Below, one piece after another: positions 1 to 7,292 of a stretch of DNA of 64,000 nucleotides (within the stretch, counting starts at the first letter, position 1; the number at the start of each line of letters is the position of its first letter). A program made the position numbers and the translations under genes. The stretch comes from Pseudoflavonifractor sp. An44 (GTDB lineage: Bacteria; Bacillota; Clostridia; Oscillospirales; Oscillospiraceae): NCBI RefSeq assembly GCF_002161675.1, contig NZ_NFIH01000013.1:27720-91719 (forward strand), given 5' to 3'. The notes below the pieces were generated by a model that did no database searches, was not told the origin of the DNA, and saw nothing but the letters and a program-made list of their open reading frames with translations.

Positions 1-2321
1 TTGTCCACGTGGATGGCCCGGGACAGGGGCAGCTCACACCAGGGGCTGAGAATGGTGATGATGTCCCGGCTGTCGTCGCCATAGGGGGCCGTCACCGCAT
101 TCTTGAAGTAGTTGTTCATGCCGCTGGTCTTGACCATGAAGTAGGCCCCGTCCTCCAGCACCATCTGGGTGTCCACCTCAGTGCCATCCACGGAAATGGT
201 GGTATTGGCGTTGTCTCCGCCGTCGTTGGCGGTGACGGTGCTCACCCCGGACAGCAGGGTGTCGTCGGCCACATTCAGCCGCACGCTGTCCCCGGTGTCG
301 TTGAGGCGCTCAATGGCCACCGTCTCCTCCGCCGTCTCGCTCATGCCGTACAGGGTGTAGGCCCGGACCTTGAAGGTGACCGAGTCATGGCCAAAGAGCA
401 CGTCGGCGGGAATCTGCATCAGGAAGTGGCCCAGACGCCACTGGGTGGTCTGCTTGATGCTGGTCCACTGGGTATCGTCGTCCAGCTTGTAGAGAATTTC
501 CGTGCCAATGAGGTAGGGCCGGTTCTTCAGCGCTTCGCTGCCACAGTGGTAGTCCCCCTCAAAGGCGTCCAGGCGGTCATCCGAGGTGGCGCCCACGAGC
601 AGGTCCACGTCATACATCACCTTCAGCCAGTCCCCCTCCTGGATGGACGCGGGCACAGGCAGCCCCTCGCTCTCACACACGTTCAGGGTGGGAGCCTTGC
701 CGTCATCGGCGGGGTAGTTGGGATAGCCCTGGAAGGGGAGCAGCTGGTCCAGCACCTGCCAGGGCTCTACCTGGCCCGGGGTGGCCTGGGAGACGGTGGC
801 GGGGATGGAGGCGTTTTCCTCGCTGGTGCCGTGGGGGCAGGCATATTGCAGGGCGGTGCGAGCCGAGGAGAACTGGTCCGAGGCGGTGTTAAACCCTGCC
901 ACGGTGAAGGCGTCCTCCTCCGAGGTGCCCAGGCGAATCCACCGGGGGGCGCTGCCGTGGAGGCCGGAATAGTTGACCTGCACGATGTCCTTGCCCAGCT
1001 CCAGGTCGGTGCCGTAGAAGTTGTTAAACTGCTCCACGGTGGTGCCGTTGCTGGTCAGCCAGTACACCATGGTCTGGCCGGGCTGGATGGTGGTGGTGAA
1101 ATCCCCCACCGTCCAGGTCTTGCCGGACTGGGCGGCGGTGCGGGTGGGGTAGTCGTAGTAGTACAGCACCTTGTAGTAGCCCAGATTGATGGGCTTGTCG
1201 GTCTGGTTGTACACCTCAAAGTAGGAGTACTGGCCGCCGTCGGGGGAGCCGGGATTGGCCGCCACCTCGGTGACCACCAGGGGGGCCGCCTGGGTGTCCT
1301 GGGGCACCACGGGGCTTACGTTGGTGGTCTGCTCCTGGGTCTGGGCGGACTTGCCGGGGCCGTAGCTGGCGGTGACATACCACTGCACCTGGTCGGCGTA
1401 GATCCGCTCGGCGGGTACCTGGCCCACAAAGCTCTGCCCATCTCCGGTGGCGGTCATGTCCACTTCCTTGTAGTTGGTGTAGGCGGTCTCCTGCTGCCCT
1501 GCCATCTGGCGGTAGTGGAGGGTCACTTTCATGGCAGAGGGGGTGCCCTCATAGGGGATCTGGGCGGTGACCGTCAGGCCGTCGCCGCCCACACCCTGGA
1601 CGCTTGCAATGTCCGGCATCTGCTCCACCACGTGCACCTTCTCCGGGGGCACCTGCTCCGGGGAGACGCTGCCGGGGGTGGCGTCGGCCACGCCCAGGTT
1701 GGTGCACTCCCGGCCGGCGCCGGAGTAGCCGTACTGGATGGCCTGCTTGTCCGGGTTGCCCGTGGCGATCTCGTCGCCGTGGGCGTTGGACCAGGCGGAG
1801 ACGAGGATGGAATCCTCATCCTTGCCCAGGAAATAGCCACGCTTGGCGCTGTTGTGGATGCCGCTGTAGGGAATGCGCACGATGTCCACATTCTCCACCA
1901 AATCGGTGCCATAGAACTGGTTGAACTCCTTCACCGTGCGGCCACTGGTGCCCTCGCTTTGCCACAGCACCATGGTCTTCCCCGGCTGGATGTACAGATC
2001 CTGGCCCTGGGAGCCCCAGTCGGCGGGCTTGAACACCTTGCCCGTGCCCAGACCAGCCTCATAGGCGTAGTAGAAGGTGTACTCGCTGAGGTTGATGGCC
2101 TCATCGGAGTTGTTGTATACCTCGGTGTAGGTGTAGCGCTTGCCCGAGGCCTGGTCGGTGGAGACCTCGGTAATCAACAGTGGTGGGGCCTGGGTCCAGT
2201 CCACAGCCTCTGCCCCGGCCTGAGCCTGGGGTGTCTGGGCAAAGCCCGGGACGGCCTGGGACAGTGCCATGGAGGCGGCCAGAATGGACGCAGCCACAGC
2301 TCGCATGTTCTTTCTTGACAT
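1..2321 (-). CDS. Secreted lamin-tail-domain (LTD) protein, 3' end cut off by the window
   Basis: The reading frame opens at 2321 after an AAGGAGAG ribosome site and is still open at base 1, so at least 773 residues are coded and the C-terminus is missing. Residues 1-30 form a signal peptide (basic start, Ala-rich core, cleavage likely after GFA). Two lamin-tail domains are visible, at about residues 47-190 and 345-510. Each begins with LLITEV or PLVVTEV, has a YxEVYN strand, and carries FYGTDL and the phrase NYSG or PYSG. Between and after them are Ig-like beta segments. LTDs in bacteria occur in extracellular or cell-wall proteins, often joined to a nuclease or phosphoesterase; any catalytic domain here would lie outside the window. 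It starts 41 bases after the YibE/F gene and may share its promoter. Confidence 0.8.
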   Translation of the reverse strand, partial: MSRKNMRAVAASILAASMALSQAVPGFAQTPQAQAGAEAVDWTQAPPLLITEVSTDQASGKRYTYTEVYNNSDEAINLSEYTFYYAYEAGLGTGKVFKPADWGSQGQDLYIQPGKTMVLWQSEGTSGRTVKEFNQFYGTDLVENVDIVRIPYSGIHNSAKRGYFLGKDEDSILVSAWSNAHGDEIATGNPDKQAIQYGYSGAGRECTNLGVADATPGSVSPEQVPPEKVHVVEQMPDIASVQGVGGDGLTVTAQIPYEGTPSAMKVTLHYRQMAGQQETAYTNYKEVDMTATGDGQSFVGQVPAERIYADQVQWYVTASYGPGKSAQTQEQTTNVSPVVPQDTQAAPLVVTEVAANPGSPDGGQYSYFEVYNQTDKPINLGYYKVLYYYDYPTRTAAQSGKTWTVGDFTTTIQPGQTMVYWLTSNGTTVEQFNNFYGTDLELGKDIVQVNYSGLHGSAPRWIRLGTSEEDAFTVAGFNTASDQFSSARTALQYACPHGTSEENASIPATVSQATPGQVEPWQVLDQLLPFQGYPNYPADDGKAPTLNVCESEGLPVPASIQEGDWLKVMYDVDLLVGATSDDRLDAFEGDYHCGSEALKNRPYLIGTEILYKLDDDTQWTSIKQTTQWRLGHFLMQIPADVLFGHDSVTFKVRAYTLYGMSETAEETVAIERLNDTGDSVRLNVADDTLLSGVSTVTANDGGDNANTTISVDGTEVDTQMVLEDGAYFMVKTSGMNNYFKNAVTAPYGDDSRDIITILSPWCELPLSRAIHVD

Positions 2322-2361
2322 CAGTTTCTCTCTCCTTTCCTTTGTCCGCTTCACCAAGGCA

Positions 2362-3570
2362 TTATACCGAGCCCCCGGTGGGCTTTCTATCCAGGGTTTT
2401 AGAACTTTGTGTAAAGGTTTCGTGATGTTCTATTTTTTTCCTGGTCATCAGAAAGGCGGAGATGGCAGACACCACAGGCACCGTCAAAATCACCCCAATG
2501 GAGCCGGAAATACCCTGCAGAAGCTCAATTCCAATGGCGTACTGGTTCATAAACTCCAGATAGGGCATGTTATAGGAGTAGATGATGATGAGGGTGTTGA
2601 TGGAGCCCCCGGCAAAGGCCAGAATCAGGGTGTTGGACATGGTGCCCATCATGTCCCGGCCCACGTGGATGCCGGAGCGGAACAGCCGCTGGAAGTCCAG
2701 CTCCGGGCTGTTGGCGTGGATCTCCGCAATGGTGGAGGCGATGGACATGCTCACGTCCATCACCGCCCCCAGAGAGGCAATCAAAATGCCGGAAAACAGG
2801 ACGCCCGCCACATCCAGGCGGCTATTCTGGGCGATAAAGGCCAGAGTCTCCACGTCGTCCACATTCAGCCCGGAGATGTGGCCCAGATACCCGAACAGGT
2901 AGGCGGTGGCCCCGGCGATGAGCACCCCGGTGACGGTGCCCAGCACCGAGCACAGGGTCTTATAGGAGCAGCCGCCAATGAGGGACATCACCACCACCGT
3001 CACGATCACCGAGGTGAGGGTGGCAGCCACAAAGGGGGACACCCCCACATACATCAGGGGCAGATAGAAAAAGAGAATGCACACGAAGGTGAATACCAGA
3101 CCCACCGCAGAGCTGACCCCCTGCTTTCCGCCAATGAGGCAGAGAATGACCAGAAACAGGGCAATCAGCACCCACAACACCATGCCACGGTCGTAATTGT
3201 ACACGGTGGCCACCAGATTTCCCTCCGAGTCGGTGTTCACCAGGGCGATGACCCGCAGGCCCGGCACGCACTTGGCCCCGGATTGATTGGCATAGGGGCT
3301 GGTGGCCTCACAGGTCTGCCCCTTGTAGGCCCCGCTGGTGATGCGAAGTTCCACCGTCTGATTGCCCTGGAGCTCCACGTCGCTGTCGTTCAGGTTGCTG
3401 GACATCACCTCTTCCACCACCGCCTTGGCAAAGGTGGCCCCTCCGGTGGGGCGCAGGGCGGGCCGGTCCAACCTGCCGTTGAAGGCGATGAGCGCTCCCA
3501 AAAACATCACCACGATCACAGCCCCCACCAGCAGAAATCGCTGTTTTCTACTCTGTCCAACCATCTTCAT
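2362..3570 (-). CDS. YibE/F family multi-pass membrane protein
   Basis: A 402-residue protein with a basic N-terminus, one membrane helix at about residues 13-30, an extracytoplasmic domain to about residue 125, and then seven or eight hydrophobic helices. This is the architecture of the YibE/F family, whose biochemical role is not settled. Family-like features include the polar loop with LNVDDVETLAFIAQNSRLD (about residues 234-252), the GAVMDVSMSIASTIAEI stretch and the GRDMMGTMSNTLILAF stretch near the end. The ATG at 3570 follows AAAGGAG with 8-base spacing, and a strong promoter lies just upstream. It is probably cotranscribed with the LTD protein gene downstream. Family assignment is firm; function is unknown. 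Confidence 0.85.
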   Translation of the reverse strand: MKMVGQSRKQRFLLVGAVIVVMFLGALIAFNGRLDRPALRPTGGATFAKAVVEEVMSSNLNDSDVELQGNQTVELRITSGAYKGQTCEATSPYANQSGAKCVPGLRVIALVNTDSEGNLVATVYNYDRGMVLWVLIALFLVILCLIGGKQGVSSAVGLVFTFVCILFFYLPLMYVGVSPFVAATLTSVIVTVVVMSLIGGCSYKTLCSVLGTVTGVLIAGATAYLFGYLGHISGLNVDDVETLAFIAQNSRLDVAGVLFSGILIASLGAVMDVSMSIASTIAEIHANSPELDFQRLFRSGIHVGRDMMGTMSNTLILAFAGGSINTLIIIYSYNMPYLEFMNQYAIGIELLQGISGSIGVILTVPVVSAISAFLMTRKKIEHHETFTQSSKTLDRKPTGGSV

Positions 3571-3610
3571 CTCTCTGACTCCTTTTTCTTCAATTCACGG
3601 ATGGTTTTTT

Positions 3611-3639
3611 ATTTTAGAAGGTGGATATTCCCCTGTCAA
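3611..3639 (-). promoter_or_regulatory. SigA-type promoter for the YibE/F-LTD pair
   Basis: On the minus strand, TTGACA (3634-3639), a 17-base spacer and TAAAAT (3611-3616) give a near-consensus vegetative promoter about 40 bases before the YibE/F start codon. Confidence 0.75.
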
Positions 3640-3689
3640 TCGTTCTTCTAAAGCCAAACAGAAACTTTACACCCCTCTTACATAGCGCC

Positions 3690-3941
3690 TCCCGTTCCCT
3701 GCCTGGGGGCAAAAGCGGCATGGTGGATATCTCCCAGAAGGGGGCCACCCTGCGGTTTACCCTGGAGGAATTTGACCTCCAGGCCATCGCCAACCTGGGG
3801 GGCCAGTACCCCGCCCGGCTGCTGTTCACGCCGGGGCAGGACCAGGGCCTGCTGACCTTGAAGCTGAAACAGGGGGAGGACCCCCTGCGGGTGGCGCAGC
3901 AGCTGGTGGAAAGGTATACCGCTTTGTTGCCGCATTCATAA
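3690..3941 (+). pseudogene. Remnant resembling the C-terminal end of transcription-repair coupling factor Mfd
   Basis: An isolated open stretch encodes about 75 residues ending in GEDPLRVAQQLVERY. The pattern (a QKG.. strand, an L.EFDLQAI helix, a P.RLLF..G strand, an LTLKLKQGEDPL strand, then a terminal helix) fits the last domain of Firmicutes Mfd proteins. The other roughly 1,100 residues of an Mfd are absent, there is no convincing ribosome site, and upstream sequence is occupied by the YibE/F promoter. I read it as a decayed fragment left by a rearrangement. It could instead be a short gene of unknown function. The Mfd assignment is from memory of the family and is moderately secure. Confidence 0.45.
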
Positions 3942-3950
3942 TTTAATACG

Positions 3951-4013
3951 AATTAAAACAGACAGAAGGAGCGCCCCACTATATTGGGGTCACTCCTTCT
4001 GTCTGTTTTAATT
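3951..4013. terminator. Bidirectional intrinsic terminator
   Basis: A 21-base arm (3951-3971) is perfectly complementary to 3993-4013, with an inner CCCC/GGGG stem. The outer arms are A- and T-rich, so it can terminate in both directions. It separates the mfd remnant from the convergent SecB-like gene. Confidence 0.9.
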
Positions 4014-4062
4014 TTATCTATCTTTCGTTTTTACTGAGAGTTTCCTCACATATTTCAACTGA

Positions 4063-4473
4063 TCAATCGTTTGCAGTCAAGTCAACATAGGGAATATTGT
4101 ATGCGGGATAAGGCGAAGCTGCGGTAATCCCGCTCACAATTGGACGCAAATACGAAATCAACAAGGAAACTGCATTCTTTTCCAAGAGTACTTTCCGTTC
4201 CTCCTCAGTAAAGCGATCGCTTTCCCATCTGAAATAGGCCTCTTCCACTGCTTCTACATAAAACGGTGCAGTATCATTTTTTTCACCCAAAACCAGTGTG
4301 ATACTAACCCGTGCCGTATTTTCAGGAATTTCATGATCGGTATCGTTCTGCTCAATTTGCACAGAGATGTCCATACGCATTTCTACCGTTTGCCCTTTGG
4401 CAAACCCTTTGTTGATTTCAAACTCCAGCTTAGTTGTGGTCGGAGCAGTAAATTGAAATGCACTTTTTTTCAT
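4063..4473 (-). CDS. SecB-like chaperone, third gene of a toxin-antitoxin-chaperone-like locus
   Basis: A 136-residue protein with the SecB fold pattern: an N-terminal FQFTAP strand, amphipathic beta strands (VEMRMDISVQI, TARVSITLVLG, FYVEAVEEAYFRW), then a helix reading LISYLRPIVSGIT and a final PAYNIPYVDL strand. SecB proteins bind unfolded polypeptides as tetramers. Solitary SecB-like proteins in Gram-positives are mostly found in toxin-antitoxin-chaperone (TAC) loci, where they protect the antitoxin. The ATG at 4473 follows GGAGGG by 11 bases and lies 21 bases after the stop of the middle gene. The locus is clearly AT-richer than its surroundings, which suggests horizontal acquisition. 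Fold call good; client is inferred. Confidence 0.75.
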   Translation of the reverse strand: MKKSAFQFTAPTTTKLEFEINKGFAKGQTVEMRMDISVQIEQNDTDHEIPENTARVSITLVLGEKNDTAPFYVEAVEEAYFRWESDRFTEEERKVLLEKNAVSLLISYLRPIVSGITAASPYPAYNIPYVDLTAND

Positions 4474-4494
4474 GTCTAAACGGTCCCTCCAAAA

Positions 4495-4905
4495 TCATGC
4501 AGATTTCAAATCTTCAACGAAGGCAGACGTATAGTATTCGGTGGGCTCATTCTGATTGCGAGCAAAAGCAGAATTATAATCACAGTCCCATGTGCCTCCA
4601 TGTGGCAACTCCACCGACTGGGTGTAAACAGGTTCTGCGTATGCTGGCATCACAAAACGGGTGGAAAAAATCACAGTGGGCTGGTGGTGGGAAACATTGT
4701 TTTTGATTCCTAACGCAGATAGGATTGCTTCCTCATCCAGTGAATTTGTCCGAACCACGGTGGATTCTCCCTGTTCGATCACTTGAATATCATTATCAAT
4801 GGCACGAAAATAACCATCTATATTTTCGTTGCGCATGTGATTGAGCCGATATGTGAATCTATTCCACTCAGTCTCTGATAGTAAAATTCGATTGTGCGCA
4901 GCCAT
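4495..4905 (-). CDS. Unknown protein, candidate antitoxin of the GNAT/SecB-like locus
   Basis: A 136-residue acidic protein I cannot place in a family. I see no helix-turn-helix or ribbon-helix-helix motif and no membrane segment. The N-terminal third is helical and polar (SETEWNRFTYRLNHMRNENI). The C-terminal 40 residues are rich in aromatic residues (GGTWDCDYNSAF, EYYTSAF), the kind of segment that could serve as a chaperone-addiction tail in TAC antitoxins. The ATG at 4905 has GGAGAGGTGATC upstream; a GTG at 4926 is a weaker alternative. It sits 23 bases after the GNAT stop and 21 before the SecB-like gene, so the three are one operon. The antitoxin role is inferred only from order and company. 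Confidence 0.6.
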   Translation of the reverse strand: MAAHNRILLSETEWNRFTYRLNHMRNENIDGYFRAIDNDIQVIEQGESTVVRTNSLDEEAILSALGIKNNVSHHQPTVIFSTRFVMPAYAEPVYTQSVELPHGGTWDCDYNSAFARNQNEPTEYYTSAFVEDLKSA

Positions 4906-4928
4906 ACGATCACCTCTCCAGTTCACAA

Positions 4929-5486
4929 TTAACTGTTACTTTCAACATACTCTGACAAACGCTGAAAATCCTCTCCTGGCATTAAGTCCAGATACATTTT
5001 CACTGTCGTACTGTGCGGGTCCGGGTCATCCTCGTAGACAGCTGAAAATCCCCTTTTTTCATACCAAGCAACCTTATCCCGCAACGCATCCAAGACCAAC
5101 AGTCGAACCGGCCATTCTCGATACAACGACCGTGCCTGAAGTACAATATACTCCAAAATCGCTGTTCCAATACCATGATCCTGCACTTTTGAATTAACAG
5201 CAATGTAGTCGAGATGGACCATAGCACGGAAGGGTGGTTCACGGGAGTAGTAATCCGCAAGTGGCGAAACTGCATTTTTTACATCCAGAGTATCAATAGA
5301 AACAGAGTAGGCACCCACCAATATCTCTTGGTCATCCTTCACTTTTAGATATACACAATATGCACGGGCTTCTCTGAGCAAACAAGCGTAATACGTCTGG
5401 TCGATCATGTTGCTGACAGATGGGTTTCCACAATCAAAGCCATGTAAATCTTCTTCTCCCATAAGTTTATAACATAGATCAGCCAT
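4929..5486 (-). CDS. GNAT-family acetyltransferase resembling TacT-type toxins
   Basis: A 185-residue GNAT protein. Motif A is DYIAVNSKVQDHGIGTAILE, with the acetyl-CoA loop QDHGIG. A tyrosine sits in the AWYEKRGF motif, where TacT-like toxins place the catalytic tyrosine. The N-terminal part (FDCGNPSVSNMIDQ, then REARAYCVYLKV and ILVGAYSVS) also follows the TacT pattern. TacT toxins acetylate aminoacyl-tRNA and block translation. Usual TacT partners are ribbon-helix-helix antitoxins encoded upstream; here the toxin-like gene comes first, as in chaperone-dependent TAC operons. The ATG at 5486 follows AGGTGA. Family call strong; toxin role inferred from context. Confidence 0.75.
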   Translation of the reverse strand: MADLCYKLMGEEDLHGFDCGNPSVSNMIDQTYYACLLREARAYCVYLKVKDDQEILVGAYSVSIDTLDVKNAVSPLADYYSREPPFRAMVHLDYIAVNSKVQDHGIGTAILEYIVLQARSLYREWPVRLLVLDALRDKVAWYEKRGFSAVYEDDPDPHSTTVKMYLDLMPGEDFQRLSEYVESNS

Positions 5487-5522
5487 GAAAATCACCTACA
5501 CTGACAAGACCGTTCTATAGTG

Positions 5523-5551
5523 ATAATAATATATTTTATTTCTATTGTCTA
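5523..5551 (-). promoter_or_regulatory. Promoter of the GNAT-X-SecB-like operon
   Basis: On the minus strand, TAGACA (5546-5551), a 17-base spacer and TATTAT (5523-5528) lie 37 bases before the GNAT start codon in AT-rich sequence. No clear operator palindrome overlaps it. Confidence 0.6.
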
Positions 5552-5689
5552 GACGCACAATCACCAAATTCCGTGTTTGTTTTGAGAAATGTGAAGAATT
5601 GTCCGGTTGATTCTGAGCAATTTTCTCAAAACAATTCCAAAACGCACTACATACATTCCACAGAACTGCTTCGGGCATCCTTCGATAGC

Positions 5690-5800
5690 TGGGCGTAGAG
5701 GCCGGGCTTGCCCCTCCCGAATCTCTCAGGGCAATACCAAGGAGACAATGGGCCGGGCAAGCTACGGCCCCTACCACAGCGCAACAAGACAGTGCTGCAA
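5690..5800. repeat. Core of a MITE-like repeat (family 2), degenerate
   Basis: The GC-rich palindromic core of repeat family 2 (GGGCTTGCCCCTCCC and GGGCCGGGCAAGC-type blocks joined by a CAGGGCAATACC-like linker) without the AT-rich ends seen at 12553 and 54640. With the next repeat it fills the gap between the GNAT operon and hydF. Confidence 0.6.
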
Positions 5801-5808
5801 AAGCTGAC

Positions 5809-6076
5809 GGCGGCGGGAACGCCGCTTGGCCAAGGTAGGCCCGGACGTGGAAACCACCCAGCCATAGGGCCAGCTGCCCAGGGTGGCCTGGTGTGGTGGC
5901 AGAAACAGGGGCCACAGCAAGGGTGACGGGCCGAACTTAGTTTTGACGCAGGCCCAGCCTCGTACCCCAGGGAGGTCCTTAGGGGGGAACGCCCTAAGCT
6001 GGTTTTGGTTTCTTTTGCCCGCTCAAAAGAAACCCCCAGCGGGGAGCGTCCCCACCAGGCTGGCAAGCCGGAACCT
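5809..6076 (+). repeat. Modular hairpin repeat (family 1), copy a
   Basis: About 268 bases closely matching copies at 10539-10806, 19222-19490 and 61978-62247. In order: GGCGGGAACGCC hairpin, a 100-base linker, the CTTAGGGGGGAACGCCCTAAG hairpin, a long stem TTTGGTTTCTTTTG../..CAAAAGAAACC, and an end reading GGCTGGCAAGCC. Short open frames inside are by-products of the repeat, not genes. Confidence 0.85.
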
Positions 6077-6100
6077 ACGCCATTGGAGAAGGGCAGGTTC

Positions 6101-7279
6101 TCACCAACTGACCTGCTCTAAAATCCCCGTGAGGTACGCAATGGCCACCCCGTAGTTGGTCATGGGCACCCCCTGCCGTTGGGCCTGAGCCAACCGGGAG
6201 AGCACATAGGCCCGGTTGAACATGCACCCGCCGCAGTGGATAACCAGGTCGTACCCGGTGAGATCGTGGGGGAAGTCGTTGCCCGCCACCACATCCACCT
6301 GGAGGCCCTGCCCCACCCGACGGCGCAGCAGTCTGGGAATCTTCACCCGCCCGATGTCCTCTTCCAGAGGGGCGTGGGTGCACCCCTCGGCAATGAGCAC
6401 CCGGCTGTTCTGGGTGAGGGTTCCAATGGCCTTTGCCCCCTGGGCAAAGGCGTCAATGTCCCCTTTATCCGCCGCCATGAGGATGGAAAAGGAGGTGAGC
6501 AGGCTCTCTTCCGGCTTTTTTGCCGCCACCAGGGGGAAGCACTGGGAATCGGTGATGATGAGCTTGGGGGGCGCGCTCAGAGCCGCCAGAGCCCCGTCCA
6601 GGCCGTGGTTGGTGGTACTCACCACGGTGCACTTCAAGTCCAGCAGATGCCGGATGGTGCGCACCTGGGGTAAAATCAACCGCCCCTTGGGGGCCTGGAT
6701 GTCCTGAGGCATCACCAGCAGCACCACGTCCCCGGCGCTGCACAGCCCCCGGGTCAAGTCCTGCCGCCCGAAATCCTCGGGCACCAGGGCGGTGAGGGCG
6801 GCCCGCAGGGCCTCAATCCCTTCCCCGGTGGCGGAGCTCACCGCCACCGCCCGCTCAGCAAGCTCCTTGGGCAATTGGGCCGGAGCGGCCAAATCCCCCT
6901 TGGTCTGCACCACCAGAAAGGGGGTGTTCTGGGCTTTGAGCTGCTGGGCCCACTGCAAGTCCTCTTGGCTGGGCTGTCCTGCAATGACCAGCAGGGCCAC
7001 GTCCGCCCGAGTGAGGGTGTCCCGGGTGGCCTCCACCCGCAGCTGCCCCAGCTCTCCCTCGTCGTCATACCCGGCGGTGTCGATGAACAGCACCGGGCCG
7101 ATGGGGTGCAGCTCCATGGCCTTTTTCACCGGGTCGGCGGTGGTGCCCGCCACCGGGGACACCAGGGCCACCTGCTGGCCGGTGAGGGCGTTGATGAGGC
7201 TGGATTTTCCCGCATTGCGCCGCCCGTACAGGGCGATGTGCAGCCGCTGGGCGGCGGGGGTCTCCTGTAATCCGCTCAT
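6101..7279 (-). CDS. hydF: [FeFe]-hydrogenase H-cluster maturation GTPase HydF
   Basis: A 392-residue protein. The N-terminal GTPase domain has G1 GRRNAGKSS (about residues 19-27), G3 DTAG and the switch sequence AGTTADPV. The C-terminal part carries the iron-sulfur ligands GCTH (about residue 308) and HCGGC (about residue 356), the CxH..HCxxC arrangement of HydF. HydF is the scaffold on which HydE and HydG build the di-iron subcluster before transfer to apo-hydrogenase. The ATG at 7279 follows AAGGAGG and lies 13 bases after the hydG stop, as the last gene of the operon. No hydrogenase structural gene is present in the window. Confidence 0.95.
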   Translation of the reverse strand: MSGLQETPAAQRLHIALYGRRNAGKSSLINALTGQQVALVSPVAGTTADPVKKAMELHPIGPVLFIDTAGYDDEGELGQLRVEATRDTLTRADVALLVIAGQPSQEDLQWAQQLKAQNTPFLVVQTKGDLAAPAQLPKELAERAVAVSSATGEGIEALRAALTALVPEDFGRQDLTRGLCSAGDVVLLVMPQDIQAPKGRLILPQVRTIRHLLDLKCTVVSTTNHGLDGALAALSAPPKLIITDSQCFPLVAAKKPEESLLTSFSILMAADKGDIDAFAQGAKAIGTLTQNSRVLIAEGCTHAPLEEDIGRVKIPRLLRRRVGQGLQVDVVAGNDFPHDLTGYDLVIHCGGCMFNRAYVLSRLAQAQRQGVPMTNYGVAIAYLTGILEQVSW

Positions 7280-7292
7280 GGTCTTGTCCTCC

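Noticed and set aside
9..2318. Very long open frame on the plus strand opposite the LTD protein, and similar antisense frames opposite the ATPase, aspS, hisS, serS, gyrA and gyrB genes
   Set aside because: They arise from the strong GC3 bias of the real genes. Their translations are rich in His, Gly, Val and Leu with no domain, and they lack ribosome sites.
5496..5915. Possible small gene directly upstream of the GNAT operon on the minus strand
   Set aside because: It runs through a repeat and the GNAT promoter and has no ribosome site.
5883..6155. Short open frames giving peptides such as GRSPLRTSLG or FARSKETPSGKRP in several intergenic regions
   Set aside because: They lie inside family 1 repeats, appear in both strands and several frames, and have no ribosome sites.
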